A stretch of DNA of 64,000 nt from Chitinophagaceae bacterium (GCA_016721725.1 JADKHN010000001.1:1302001-1366000), one strand, 5' to 3'; shown: positions 16,450-24,762, numbered from the stretch's first letter. The notes: generated from the letters alone by a model not told the origin. Numbers and translations: made by a program.

Positions 16450-18921
16450 ATGACATCCATTTCCCGGGGGAGTCTGATGCTCCTTTTCTTATTGAACAGT
16501 TGGTTGGGCTCAGGGGCCCAGACCATGGATCAGATGATTGATCTCTACGGGGAGCAATTCCCGGGCGAGAAGGTCTATCTCCATTTTGATAAAGGGTCCT
16601 ACCTGCCGGGGGAGACCATCTGGTTCAAAGCCTATATTTTCGAGGAGAATGAACCCACTGCGAGGAGCACCAATCTCTATGTCAGCTTGTATGATGAGAA
16701 CGGAAAAGCCCTTCAGCAGAAATTCTATCCCATCATCAATTCCAGTACAGAGGGGCATTTCGACATTCCGGATACGATCAGGAGCAACCAGTTGATCTGC
16801 AGGGCGTATACCGGCTGGATGATGAATTTCGATGAGGATTTTCTGTTTACCAGGACCATCCCCCTTTTGGATGGCCGGCTTCGCCCTTCAAATCCATTGC
16901 CGGCAACCGATTTCAAACTGGTCTTTTTCCCTGAAGGCGGAGATATCATCGAAGGGGAAAAGAACAACATCGCCTTCCTGGCTACGAACGGCCGGGGTTT
17001 ACCCATACCGGTGAATGGAGTGGTCAAAATGCCCGATTCCACGACCATTGTAACCACTTTTCAATCCATCCACGACGGGATGGGGCGTTTTGAATTGGAC
17101 CAGAAACCCGGGGAACCGTATTATGCCGAATGGAAGGATCCCGATGGCCAATGGCACCGGACCGCATTGCCTGCTCCCAGATCAATGGGGGTATCCCTGA
17201 GAATGGTTCAACAGCGGTCGGGTTTGGTGTACCACGTTGTAAACAAACTCGCCACCGATCAATTGCACGTATTGGCCTATATGTACCAAAAGGTGATCTA
17301 TAAGTCCGATCTCCCCTTAACTGCCGGTGACCGCTATACCGGTTTCATCCCCCTGGATAGTTTTCCTTCCGGGGTATTGCAATTGACCGTATTTAATGAC
17401 CAATGGCTGCCGGTGGCGGAAAGGGTTTGTTTCATTCGGAATAACCGGTTCCGCCAGCCGGTTTCGATCAATTACAAAAAAGTGAACCTGGAGCGCCGTC
17501 AAAAGAACAGTATTGAGATCAGTCTCCCGGATACCATTCCCGCAAACCTGTCCTTATCCGTTACCGACGCGGATATCGATGACCAGCCCCGGAACACGAA
17601 TATCATCACGGGCATGCTGCTGGGTGGAGATGTGCGGGGATACATCCATGACCCGGCCTATTATTTCGGTCCTGAACCGGATACTGAAGCGGCATTCCGG
17701 CTGGACCTGGTCATGCTCACCCATGGATGGCGCAGGTATCAATGGGACCTGCTCAGAAACCAGCAGCGGCCGGGCATTCGTTTTCCACAGGATAACTATC
17801 TAGGTATTTATGGACAGATCAGCGAGGGCGCATTGAAAAAAATGAAGTCAGACGACCGGGTTAACATTTGGTTGAGGACCAGGGACAGCACCAATACGTT
17901 TTACCAGGTCAGTCCGGATGAAAAAGGATACCTGACCCGCATGGGGTTGATATTCTACGATACCGCCAACATCTATTCTTCGCTGAACAAGAATAAGGAA
18001 TTGAATAACCAGGTGGCCTTCAGTACCTATAATTTCAGCATGGTGCAACCCGTGACCCTAGCTTCCTATGCGAGGTTCCTGGACAGGGGTGCCGGTGTCG
18101 CCGCATCAAACCGGATGGCGGCATTGTTCCAATACCAACTTTCCAATAATAAGAATGAACAGATCCAAAAAGGGAAATTGCTGGAACAGGTGACGGTCAG
18201 GAGCGGATCAAGACGCAACTGGAAGAATGATCCCCTGTTAAAAATGGATGAGAAATACACATCCGGTTTATTCTCTTCAGGAGCTTATTCTTTCGCCTTT
18301 GACCTGGTGAATGACGAAGAGGCCCAAAGGAAATTGGATATCTATAGTTACATGATGGGAAAAGTTCCCGGACTTACCGTGGGTTATCCGAAGGGGTTGG
18401 CTGTGGGTAATCAAAGGTCCTTCATCTACAGCCAACAGACCAATGAAATGGGATCCAACGGGGTCTTATTATTCATCAATGAACAACAGGTGGAGCCTAC
18501 TGAAATAGAAGCGATCAATCTTTCCGAGATCGCCTATATCAAATTCATACCCAAGTTCATGGGAGGAGCGCTGATCGGTCCCGGGCAGAGTACGATCAAC
18601 CCCGCCCTGAGCATTTATCTCAAAAAAGGGGATGACCGGATCAATATCCGGCCAAAGCTCACCGACCAGGTGATGGTAAAGATCCCGGGATATTCCCCGG
18701 TCCGTGAATTCTATTCACCCGATTATTCCCTGGCCATGGATTCCATGGGCACCGACGCACGCAGCACTTTGCTCTGGGAGCCTTATATTTTTACGGGGAA
18801 GAACATGACCCGGGTGCCGCTCAGTTTCTACAATAATGACCTCACTAAAAGATTCCGGATCGTATTGGAAGGGATCACCGAATCGGGAAAACTGATCCAT
18901 GAGGAAAGGATCATTGAATAA
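16450..18921 (+). CDS. Large envelope protein with MG2-like N-terminus and plug-like C-terminal domain
   Basis: An 823-aa protein with an N-terminal signal sequence ending near SGAQ. Residues about 35-130 (GEKVYLHFDKGSYLPGETIW, then FKAYIFEEN) match the macroglobulin MG2-type domain of many Bacteroidota surface proteins, followed by further beta domains (FFPEGGDIIEGEKNNIAF). Around residues 580-740 there is a plug-like stretch (LLEQVTVRSGSRRNWK ... GVLLFINEQQVEPTEIEAI), but no transmembrane barrel follows. Function unknown; members commonly occur near TonB receptors. It is transcribed alone, its stop lying 2 bp from the convergent trans-sulfuration gene. It is the second barrel-less plug-like protein in the window. 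Confidence 0.75.
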   Translation: MTSISRGSLMLLFLLNSWLGSGAQTMDQMIDLYGEQFPGEKVYLHFDKGSYLPGETIWFKAYIFEENEPTARSTNLYVSLYDENGKALQQKFYPIINSSTEGHFDIPDTIRSNQLICRAYTGWMMNFDEDFLFTRTIPLLDGRLRPSNPLPATDFKLVFFPEGGDIIEGEKNNIAFLATNGRGLPIPVNGVVKMPDSTTIVTTFQSIHDGMGRFELDQKPGEPYYAEWKDPDGQWHRTALPAPRSMGVSLRMVQQRSGLVYHVVNKLATDQLHVLAYMYQKVIYKSDLPLTAGDRYTGFIPLDSFPSGVLQLTVFNDQWLPVAERVCFIRNNRFRQPVSINYKKVNLERRQKNSIEISLPDTIPANLSLSVTDADIDDQPRNTNIITGMLLGGDVRGYIHDPAYYFGPEPDTEAAFRLDLVMLTHGWRRYQWDLLRNQQRPGIRFPQDNYLGIYGQISEGALKKMKSDDRVNIWLRTRDSTNTFYQVSPDEKGYLTRMGLIFYDTANIYSSLNKNKELNNQVAFSTYNFSMVQPVTLASYARFLDRGAGVAASNRMAALFQYQLSNNKNEQIQKGKLLEQVTVRSGSRRNWKNDPLLKMDEKYTSGLFSSGAYSFAFDLVNDEEAQRKLDIYSYMMGKVPGLTVGYPKGLAVGNQRSFIYSQQTNEMGSNGVLLFINEQQVEPTEIEAINLSEIAYIKFIPKFMGGALIGPGQSTINPALSIYLKKGDDRINIRPKLTDQVMVKIPGYSPVREFYSPDYSLAMDSMGTDARSTLLWEPYIFTGKNMTRVPLSFYNNDLTKRFRIVLEGITESGKLIHEERIIE

Positions 18922-18923
18922 GA

Positions 18924-20084
18924 TCAACTCTTGTTAAAAGCCTGGTCCAGGTCCCGGATCAGGTATTCGGGATCTTCCAGCCCGGTGTACAGCCTGAGCA
19001 TCCGGTGTTCCTTATTTCCCGCATCGAAATCAGCGGGCATGATACCCGAACATTTGGGAATGATCAAACTTTCGTGACCGCCCCAGCTAACGGCCATGAA
19101 GATATGCTCCAGGCTTTCGCAGAATTTTTCGATCTCCCCGATCGTTCCTGCTTTCATCACGAAACTGAGCAATCCGCAAGCGCCTTTCATCTGTCTTTTG
19201 GCGAGTTCATATTGAGGGAAGTCCGCGTCGAACGGGAATATGATCTCTTCCACCCTGGGGTGTGTTTTCAACCAGGCCGCCACTTTTTGTGTAGTGACCG
19301 TGATGCGGTCGAGTCGGGCCGGTAGGGTTCTCAAACCGCGGATCAATAGCCAGGCATTGAAGGGCTGAATGCCTGATCCGATATTCAGGTATTCACTGTT
19401 GAAGATCCTCTTCATCATGGCATGGGTTCCGCAGAGTACGCCACCCAGGGTGTCACTGTGCCCGCTGATGTATTTGGTGGCGGTCTGCATGGACAGGTCG
19501 ATACCCATTTCGATGGGCTTTTGATACAGGGGGGTGCAATAGCTGTTGTCGATGATGGTCACGATGCCTTCGGCCTTCGCCAGTTCAGCAACCGCTTTGA
19601 GGTCCTGCAGGGCATAATCCCAGCTGTTCGGACTTTCGAGGTAGATGACCGTGGTATTGGGGAGTATGGCACGTTCAAAATTTTCTATGGCTGTACCGTC
19701 AATATACGTGGTGGTAACACCAAAGCGCGGTAAAATATCATTGAACATTTTCTGCGCCCAGGTATAGGGTTTGTCCACGCTCACGATATGGTCGCCCACT
19801 TTTACATTGGCCAGTACGGCCGCGAAGATGGCCGCCGCGCCACTGTTGAAGACCAGGCAATCCTCTGCGCCATCTAATGCGGCCAGTTTTTTCCGGAGTA
19901 TGTCAACGGTCGGGTTATTGCCGCGGCTGTACAACATGGACGCATACTCATCCGTGAATGCTTCCCGCAACCCGGCCACCGTTTTGAATGTGAAATTGCT
20001 GGTTTGCATGATGGGAGGGGAAACGGCGTTGAAATAATTCTCCCTTTCTTCGGCGAATTCATTGAGGATGTAAGATAGATCCAT
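18924..20084 (-). CDS. PLP-dependent trans-sulfuration enzyme (Cys/Met metabolism family)
   Basis: A 386-aa fold-type I PLP enzyme. The Schiff-base lysine is K204 in QTATKYISGHSD, and SRGNNPTVD and FNSGAAAIFAA match the cofactor and phosphate-binding regions. The family includes cystathionine gamma-synthase, cystathionine beta/gamma-lyase and methionine gamma-lyase; which reaction applies cannot be told from the sequence alone. An amino-acid permease follows on the same strand about 300 bp upstream, which would suit uptake of a substrate amino acid but is not proof. Start at the ATG at 20084. Confidence 0.88.
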   Translation of the reverse strand: MDLSYILNEFAEERENYFNAVSPPIMQTSNFTFKTVAGLREAFTDEYASMLYSRGNNPTVDILRKKLAALDGAEDCLVFNSGAAAIFAAVLANVKVGDHIVSVDKPYTWAQKMFNDILPRFGVTTTYIDGTAIENFERAILPNTTVIYLESPNSWDYALQDLKAVAELAKAEGIVTIIDNSYCTPLYQKPIEMGIDLSMQTATKYISGHSDTLGGVLCGTHAMMKRIFNSEYLNIGSGIQPFNAWLLIRGLRTLPARLDRITVTTQKVAAWLKTHPRVEEIIFPFDADFPQYELAKRQMKGACGLLSFVMKAGTIGEIEKFCESLEHIFMAVSWGGHESLIIPKCSGIMPADFDAGNKEHRMLRLYTGLEDPEYLIRDLDQAFNKS

Positions 20085-20116
20085 GGGAAGGATTTTTTAA
20101 AAGGTTATTTTGTTTG

Positions 20117-20394
20117 GGACTAAAGTCCTGGGTTTTATCTTCTTTATGCCCCCGGCCTGAAGGCCGGGGCAAAGTATCCGGGACAAAGGATATTATTCTT
20201 CAGGAATTGAAGTTGAAATGCTACATCCCAGTTTTTTCAAACTCCTGAAGAAGAAAAAAGCTTCGATGCAATTTTTTAAATTTTCAATTTAAGACTCACC
20301 CTGCTTTGCCCCTGACTGCATTACCCAAGCCTGCATTGCCCTGCCCTTTAGGGCAGGGATAAAAAGCTCCTCCCCTCAATAGGGCTTTAGCCCT
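20117..20394. repeat. Cluster of four short hairpins in the 302-bp gap between two minus-strand genes
   Basis: The gap holds GGACTAAAGTCC (20117-20128), CCCCGGCC-TGAA-GGCCGGGG (20150-20169), CCCTGCCC-TTTA-GGGCAGGG (20339-20358) and AGGGCTTTAGCCCT (20381-20394). Three share a CTAAAG/CTTTAG core; the other has TGAA at its apex. The last overlaps the stop codon of the APC permease. They look like REP-type palindromes; the two GC-rich ones could also slow or end transcription. No gene is visible between them. Confidence 0.6.
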
Positions 20395-21742
20395 TTCCCT
20401 CGGCATCTTTATGATCATTCTTCCTGAAATAAAACACAAAATAGATCACCAGCAACAAGGCCAGCAATCCAACCCCGATCAGCGCCGCATTGGGATCCTT
20501 GATGATCACCCCTGCCGCCACCATGAAATAGCTGAACACGAAAAAGGAAGCGAACAGGGGCGTGAACTGATTCCAGGTCCCGGTGATCATGTGCTGGTTC
20601 TGCATTCTTTTTCTGAGGATGAAGATGGTGGCCGCGGAAGTGCTCATCCCGATGCTGTCCAGGAACATGGTAAAATTCAGGATATTGTCCACTCCCTTTC
20701 CAAAAAAGGTGATCACGATGGTGATCAGGGCGAAAGTGGTCAGTCCGGCGACCAGTGCCTGTGTCTTTGGACTGCGATAGGAGAATATCTTCGGAAACAC
20801 TTTGTCCATGCTCATCGCATACATCACCCGGGGATTACTCATGAGCAGGATATTGACATAGGCCAGTACCGACAGGAACATGAGCGCATCGAACACTTTT
20901 CCGCCGGCTTTTCCGAACCAGGCCTCGCAAAGGAGGGAGCCGATGGCGCTGGCATTCTTCATTTTATCATAGCCGATCACCTGGGTATAGGAATAATTGA
21001 TCAGCAGGTACAACACGACCACGATGATGATGCCGATGATGATCCCTTTGGGCAGGATCCGGGTATTCTTTACTTCCGCACCGAAATTGATCGTCTGCTG
21101 GTAACCGCCGTAAGAGAAACAGACCGGTATCAGGCAGATCAGGAACAGGGATAGGCCGTTCTTGTCGGCCAGGGTGAACAGGGGCGCGTTTTGTTCATAA
21201 CCATGCGGCTCAATGACCACGCCTTTGAAAATGCTGGCGATCAAGAGCAACACCAGTCCGATCTTGATCACGATCAGGATGTTCTGGGTGCGGCTGCTGG
21301 TCTTCAATCCCATCAGGTTGACCCCGTAGAACAGGGCGACAGCGATGATGGAGATGCCCGTATTGAAATAAATGCCTGAAGGCGCGCCAAACAACAGGTC
21401 GCTCACATAATCGGCGCCGATCAGCGCCACAACGGCCAGTGAAGCGGCGTTACTGATGAGGATGAGGGCATTGACCGTGAATCCGACGGCCGGATGGTAG
21501 CATTCGGCGAATACTTTATAATAGCCGCCCATGGAGGGAAGCCGGAGGCCGATCTCGGCGTAGGTCAGCGCTCCGCATAAAGCGATCAAACCACCCACGG
21601 TCCAAACCAGGAAAAATATGTTGCTGTTGCCCGAAGTGGCGGCAACTGAGGCGGGATTCCTGAAAATACCCATACCGATGACCAGGCTGACCACGATCAT
21701 GGACAGATCGAACAGATTGAGTTGGTTTGATTTTGCTTGCAT
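20387..21742 (-). CDS. APC family amino acid permease
   Basis: A 451-aa integral membrane protein with about 12 hydrophobic helices. The first, LFDLSMIVVSLVIGMGIFRNPASVA, carries the unwound GxGIF motif typical of APC transporters, and ALTYAEIGLRLPSMGGYYKVF follows in TM2-3. It probably imports or exchanges amino acids at the inner membrane; the substrate cannot be assigned. Its stop overlaps the outermost of the four hairpins at 20381-20394. Divergent from the 122-aa small protein at 21852, with 109 bp between the starts. Confidence 0.9.
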   Translation of the reverse strand: MQAKSNQLNLFDLSMIVVSLVIGMGIFRNPASVAATSGNSNIFFLVWTVGGLIALCGALTYAEIGLRLPSMGGYYKVFAECYHPAVGFTVNALILISNAASLAVVALIGADYVSDLLFGAPSGIYFNTGISIIAVALFYGVNLMGLKTSSRTQNILIVIKIGLVLLLIASIFKGVVIEPHGYEQNAPLFTLADKNGLSLFLICLIPVCFSYGGYQQTINFGAEVKNTRILPKGIIIGIIIVVVLYLLINYSYTQVIGYDKMKNASAIGSLLCEAWFGKAGGKVFDALMFLSVLAYVNILLMSNPRVMYAMSMDKVFPKIFSYRSPKTQALVAGLTTFALITIVITFFGKGVDNILNFTMFLDSIGMSTSAATIFILRKRMQNQHMITGTWNQFTPLFASFFVFSYFMVAAGVIIKDPNAALIGVGLLALLLVIYFVFYFRKNDHKDAEGKG

Positions 21743-21839
21743 GCTGAAAAGATACTGAAAGGAGACAAATAAATATTGATTTCCGGGTGAATTTCAGTTC
21801 CCTATACCTGCCCGGATAAAAATCCTGAAATTTTTGCGC

Positions 21840-21847
21840 TAATTTTG
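21840..21847 (+). promoter_or_regulatory. -7 promoter box TAATTTTG, predicted leaderless start
   Basis: Perfect TAnnTTTG ending 5 bp before the ATG at 21852. If the box spans -11 to -4, transcription begins at about 21851, giving a leaderless or 1-nt-leader mRNA. Confidence 0.55.
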
Positions 21848-21851
21848 CAGC

Positions 21852-22220
21852 ATGATCCGGCAAGTTGTTTCTGCTATTCTTTTTGTGGTCTTTCTATTTC
21901 AAACCTTCAGCGGGTCGCTCATCGTATTTGATTATATCACAAATACGGCGTCCTATGCCAGAAACTGCATCAACAAGGCAAGGCCCAAACTGCACTGTAA
22001 TGGCAAATGCCAGATGATGAAAAAACTTCAGCAGGAAGAAAAAAAGGACCAGCAGTGCCCTGAACGCAAAACAGAGACCAATGAACTGGTGTTCTCTTCG
22101 GTATCCGGCTTTCAGTTACCGGAGTTGTTTTATATAACCCTTCCCGGAATGGTTTCTTTTGAAAGAAGTCATCCCCTGACCGACAGGTCATTCGATTTTT
22201 TCCATCCTCCGCAGGCCTGA
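21852..22220 (+). CDS. Small secreted/membrane protein with CNGKC motif
   Basis: A 122-aa protein with an N-terminal hydrophobic segment (VVSAILFVVFLFQTFSGSLIVFDYI), then ARNCINKARPKLHCNGKCQMMKKLQQEEKK, rich in Cys and Lys. I know this pattern from uncharacterised Bacteroidota proteins, often near metal-uptake or copper genes, but no activity is established. It is first in a run of four small genes (21852-23466) on the plus strand that includes a YHS-domain lipoprotein, so a role with metals at the envelope is plausible. The promoter box sits immediately upstream. Confidence 0.65.
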   Translation: MIRQVVSAILFVVFLFQTFSGSLIVFDYITNTASYARNCINKARPKLHCNGKCQMMKKLQQEEKKDQQCPERKTETNELVFSSVSGFQLPELFYITLPGMVSFERSHPLTDRSFDFFHPPQA

Positions 22221-22272
22221 TTGTTCTTCAATCCACAGCCATCGCTATTATTCATTAAATTAATTATTTAGT

Positions 22273-22662
22273 ATGAAAGCTATTCATATGCTCATATGCC
22301 TTTGCATGGTCATGGGCTTCGGTTCATGCAAAAAAAGTACAGACGAGGACCTGAGTGTTCCTGTAGTCACCCTTAGTTCGCCGGTTGCCAGCCAGTCCTA
22401 TGCCGGCGGCGGTACGGTCTCCATTAACGGTACCGTTACCGATAACAGTTTGCATGAACTGGAGATCACCATCACCAACAATGCGACCAGCGCCGTTCTC
22501 TATACAAAAACCATCAGTGTTCATAATCTGACCAGTTATACTATTAATGAAAACTGGATCAATTCGGTAGCGGTGCTGACCAACGCCACGTTAAAAGTGG
22601 AAGCCCATGACCATAGCGAGAATCATGGAGAGAAAACGGTACAGATCATCCTGAATCCATAG
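22273..22662 (+). CDS. DUF4625-like lipoprotein
   Basis: A 129-aa lipoprotein: MKAIHMLICLCMVMGFGSCKKS ends in a lipobox with the lipidated Cys at residue 19. The rest is one beta-sandwich (VVTLSSPVASQSYAGGGTVSINGTVTDNS, TLKVEAHDHSENHGEKTVQI), matching the DUF4625 type of Ig-like domain. The AHDHSENHGE stretch has three His residues and could bind metal, in line with the neighbours. It starts 52 bp after the previous gene. Function unknown. Confidence 0.7.
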   Translation: MKAIHMLICLCMVMGFGSCKKSTDEDLSVPVVTLSSPVASQSYAGGGTVSINGTVTDNSLHELEITITNNATSAVLYTKTISVHNLTSYTINENWINSVAVLTNATLKVEAHDHSENHGEKTVQIILNP

Positions 22663-22734
22663 TTCTGGGTTTTGCAGGCTAAACCGGCCCGGATGTTCCA
22701 TAACGGCAAACAATTTAATAACCCAATTCAAAAT

Positions 22735-23052
22735 ATGATGAAATACAGTCTGATCCTAACAGCCCTGGTAGTACTTTCCTGTACGGCAAAAGAAAAGGAA
22801 AAAAAAGAGCCTGTGATGATACAAAAAACAGATCCGGTATCAGCGGCTCCCAAACCATCTTTGGCAACGGTTGAACTCGATTCAAAAAAAGACCTGGTTT
22901 GCGGTATGCCGGTCAGGACCGGTGTTTCGGATACCGCGCATTTTAAAGGTAAAATTTACGGGTTTTGCGCCATCGAATGCAAGCAGGAGTTTGTGAGCAA
23001 TCCATCGCTTTATATAGCGGATCAGTCAAAATCAAGTAAACAAAGCAATTAA
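22735..23052 (+). CDS. YHS domain lipoprotein (putative metal binding)
   Basis: About 105 aa from the ATG at 22735 (MMKYSLILTALVVLSCTAKEKE), whose lipobox LSC marks a lipoprotein; a TTG at 22672 would add 21 residues in front and is rejected. The C-terminal half is a YHS domain: DLVCGMPV, then FKGKIYGFCAIECKQEFVSNPSLY, with three cysteines. YHS domains are linked to copper and other heavy-metal handling. Transcribed with the flanking small genes. Substrate metal not determinable. Confidence 0.8.
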   Translation: MMKYSLILTALVVLSCTAKEKEKKEPVMIQKTDPVSAAPKPSLATVELDSKKDLVCGMPVRTGVSDTAHFKGKIYGFCAIECKQEFVSNPSLYIADQSKSSKQSN

Positions 23053-23070
23053 AACATCAAATTGAAAAAA

Positions 23071-23466
23071 ATGAAAAAGAAAATCATCGTACTGTTATTT
23101 ACCGTACTGGCTATGATCACCATCACCATTGCGCAAACAACCAAAAAAACATGGCCGGAAATGAAGACCTTTCATTCCTTCATGTCATCCACTTTTCATC
23201 CGTCTGAAGATGGCGACCTGGTGCCTTTGAAGGCAAAGGCCGACAGTTTGCTGATAGCCGCCCAATCCTGGAAAGCATCAGCAATACCCTCCGATTTCAA
23301 ACCGGAAGAAACCAGGGCCGCCCTGGATAAACTGGTTAAGCAGTGCCAGGCCATCAGGAATGCGGTTTCACAGAAATCGCCAGACGACAAACTTAAGAAA
23401 ATGATCAAGGAAGCGCACGATACCTTCCATACCATCGTGGGAGAATGCCGTAAGGCGGAGGAATAA
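23071..23466 (+). CDS. Secreted helical hypothetical protein
   Basis: About 131 aa from the ATG at 23071 (MKKKIIVLLFTVLAMITITIAQ, signal peptide), preferred over a TTG 9 bp earlier. The mature part is predicted all-helical, with His-containing motifs MKTFHSFMSSTFHP and EAHDTFHTIVGEC that could hold a metal ion. No named domain recognised with confidence. It follows the YHS lipoprotein by 18 bp and precedes a clear terminator, so it is probably the last gene of the four-gene unit. Confidence 0.6.
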   Translation: MKKKIIVLLFTVLAMITITIAQTTKKTWPEMKTFHSFMSSTFHPSEDGDLVPLKAKADSLLIAAQSWKASAIPSDFKPEETRAALDKLVKQCQAIRNAVSQKSPDDKLKKMIKEAHDTFHTIVGECRKAEE

Positions 23467-23595
23467 ACCATGGTGCGTTTAGCCAGTTTACTGCCCGGGA
23501 TTCAATATACCTGAATGAGGATCAACGGCAACATATAACTGCCCTTATAAAAAAATCATGCCAACTTCCTTCTTCATGAATGGAGTGGCAACATT

Positions 23596-23626
23596 AAAGC
23601 CTGAACCTCTGTTTCAGGCTTTTTTC
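23596..23626 (+). terminator. Intrinsic terminator of the small-protein operon
   Basis: Stem AAAGCCTGAA/TTCAGGCTTT with a 7-nt loop and a T run, 130 bp after the last small gene. Confidence 0.75.
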
Positions 23627-23669
23627 TTGTACCGGGTTTAACAGGATAGGGCATTCCGGAAAGGATGAA

Positions 23670-23924
23670 TTTAGAATTGGGCTGATTTCAGTTCTCATTA
23701 CCGGCATCCTGTTCGGGACGCTATTAAAAAGGAAGGTTAGCTGCAAACCGGGTAAAATCACCTAATGCCACTGTTATGGCATCGTATTGAGTGAGGCCGC
23801 AAAGGATTACTTGCAGCGGGAATACGGCGACTGTGTTGGTCCCGCATGCTTCGAAGCGGTAAAAAATGAATGCCCTATAGCGGCAAAGCCATTACCTTTG
23901 CCCGAAAAATCGGCCGATGTTTGA
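23670..23924 (+). pseudogene. Broken cysteine-rich CWC-type protein
   Basis: One frame with no ATG, GTG or TTG start, interrupted by an in-frame TAA at 23763-23765. It reads a hydrophobic segment, then SCKPGKIT, the stop, CHCYGIVLSEAAKDYLQREY, and GDCVGPACFEAVKNECP to a TGA at 23924. The part around and after the stop matches the cysteine-rich CWC family layout (C, then CxC, then a helix, then CxxxxC). Here a single codon between Thr and Cys has become a stop. The normal N-terminal CPxC part is absent. The promoter of marC lies inside the 3' end. The family match is from memory of the pattern; a chance frame is possible but unlikely given the Cys spacing. Confidence 0.5.
23893..23900 (+). promoter_or_regulatory. 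-7 promoter box TACCTTTG for marC
   Basis: Perfect TAnnTTTG, 16 bp before the ATG of the MarC gene; predicted leader about 13 nt. Confidence 0.5.
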
Positions 23925-24510
23925 TTTTGGGGAAATAGCGCTGAAAGAGATCATCACGGTGAGTTTTACCCTGTTCGCGGTGATCGATATGCTGGGAAAT
24001 ATCCCGGTGCTGGCATCCCTACGGGCCAAGATGGGGGGAGAGATCAGGTCTCTGCAGGCCACATTGGCCTCGGGTGCTTTGATGATCCTGTTCCTGTTCA
24101 TCGGCCGGCAATTCTTGCATATCCTGGGATTGGATGTTCAGTCCTTTGCGGTTGCCGGGAGTATCGTGATCTTCATCATCGGCCTGGAAATGGTCCTGGG
24201 GGTTGATTTTTTCAAGACCGACGGCAATCCCAAAAGCGGCAGCGTGGTACCGATCGCCTTTCCCCTGATCGCGGGCTCGGGAACGCTCACCACCATCATG
24301 AGCCTGAAGGCCAATTATGGCGATGTGAACATTTTTATCGGGATACTGGTCAATTGCATTGTGATCTTCCTGGTGCTCAAATCACTGAAATGGATCGAAA
24401 GGGTAATGGGCCCCAACGGGATGATCGTGATCAGAAAATTTTTTGGCGTAATATTGCTGGCCATTGCGGTGAAGATATTCGGCAGCAATTTTTCGCATTT
24501 GGGAAAATAG
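23917..24510 (+). CDS. MarC family integral membrane protein
   Basis: A 197-aa protein with six hydrophobic helices. TVSFTLFAVIDMLGNIPVLA and VPIAFPLIAGSGTLTTIMSL are the paired motifs of the MarC/UPF0056 family. Once thought to be multidrug-resistance proteins, MarC members have no established function, and a transporter role is only presumed. Start chosen at the ATG just after the -7 box at 23893. It is followed within 10 bp by the decayed tRNA-Arg copy, with no terminator between. Confidence 0.88.
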   Translation: MFDFGEIALKEIITVSFTLFAVIDMLGNIPVLASLRAKMGGEIRSLQATLASGALMILFLFIGRQFLHILGLDVQSFAVAGSIVIFIIGLEMVLGVDFFKTDGNPKSGSVVPIAFPLIAGSGTLTTIMSLKANYGDVNIFIGILVNCIVIFLVLKSLKWIERVMGPNGMIVIRKFFGVILLAIAVKIFGSNFSHLGK

Positions 24511-24519
24511 AGTTTAGAA

Positions 24520-24610
24520 GGCCTCGTCGTACAATGCCTGCCCGAACGGCAAAACCGTTCGGACGGGGATAGTATAATCCCGAAAGCTTTCGGGACGAAG
24601 CTCCAGATCC
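24520..24610 (+). pseudogene. Decayed second copy of tRNA-Arg with palindromic insertions
   Basis: Compared with the intact tRNA at 24651-24722, it shares 24520-24536 (17 nt: acceptor strand to D-loop), 24568-24577 (10 nt) and 24596-24610 (15 nt), all identical. A 31-bp hairpin (24537-24567, stem of 13 with two imperfect pairs, loop CAAAA) is inserted in the D-loop. The 7 nt GAGTTTC of the anticodon arm are replaced by the perfect 18-bp palindrome TCCCGAAAGCTTTCGGGA (24578-24595). The T-arm and 3' acceptor strand are missing; the junction there forms ATCCGGAT, another palindrome. It cannot fold as a normal tRNA. Confidence 0.85.
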
Positions 24611-24650
24611 GGATTTAAAAAAAATAACAATTGATGTAAAGTAAAATAAT

Positions 24651-24722
24651 GGCCTCGTCGTACAATGGATAGTATAAGAGTTTCCGAAGCTCCAGATCCA
24701 GGTTCGATTCCTGGCGAGGCCA
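24651..24722 (+). tRNA. tRNA-Arg (anticodon CCG)
   Basis: 72 nt with acceptor stem GGCCTCG/CGAGGCC, D-arm GTAC/GTAT, anticodon loop TTCCGAA (CCG reads CGG, Arg), a 4-nt variable loop, T-arm CCAGG-TTCGATT-CCTGG and discriminator A. The CCA end is not encoded, as is usual in this phylum. The top pair of the anticodon stem is an A-C mismatch. A strong terminator follows at once. Confidence 0.95.
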
Positions 24723-24731
24723 CTGACAAAA

Positions 24732-24762
24732 AAAAAGCCCTTCATTTTCTGAAGGGCTTTTT
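24732..24762. terminator. Bidirectional terminator between tRNA-Arg and acyl-CoA synthetase
   Basis: Thirteen-bp stem AAAAAGCCCTTCA/TGAAGGGCTTTTT with loop TTTTC, giving a T run on either strand. It serves the tRNA and the convergent ligase gene. Confidence 0.85.

Noticed and set aside
23763..23765. Stop-codon recoding (e.g. selenocysteine) in the CWC-like frame
   Set aside because: The codon is TAA, not TGA, no downstream SECIS-like hairpin is seen, and the frame has no start codon.
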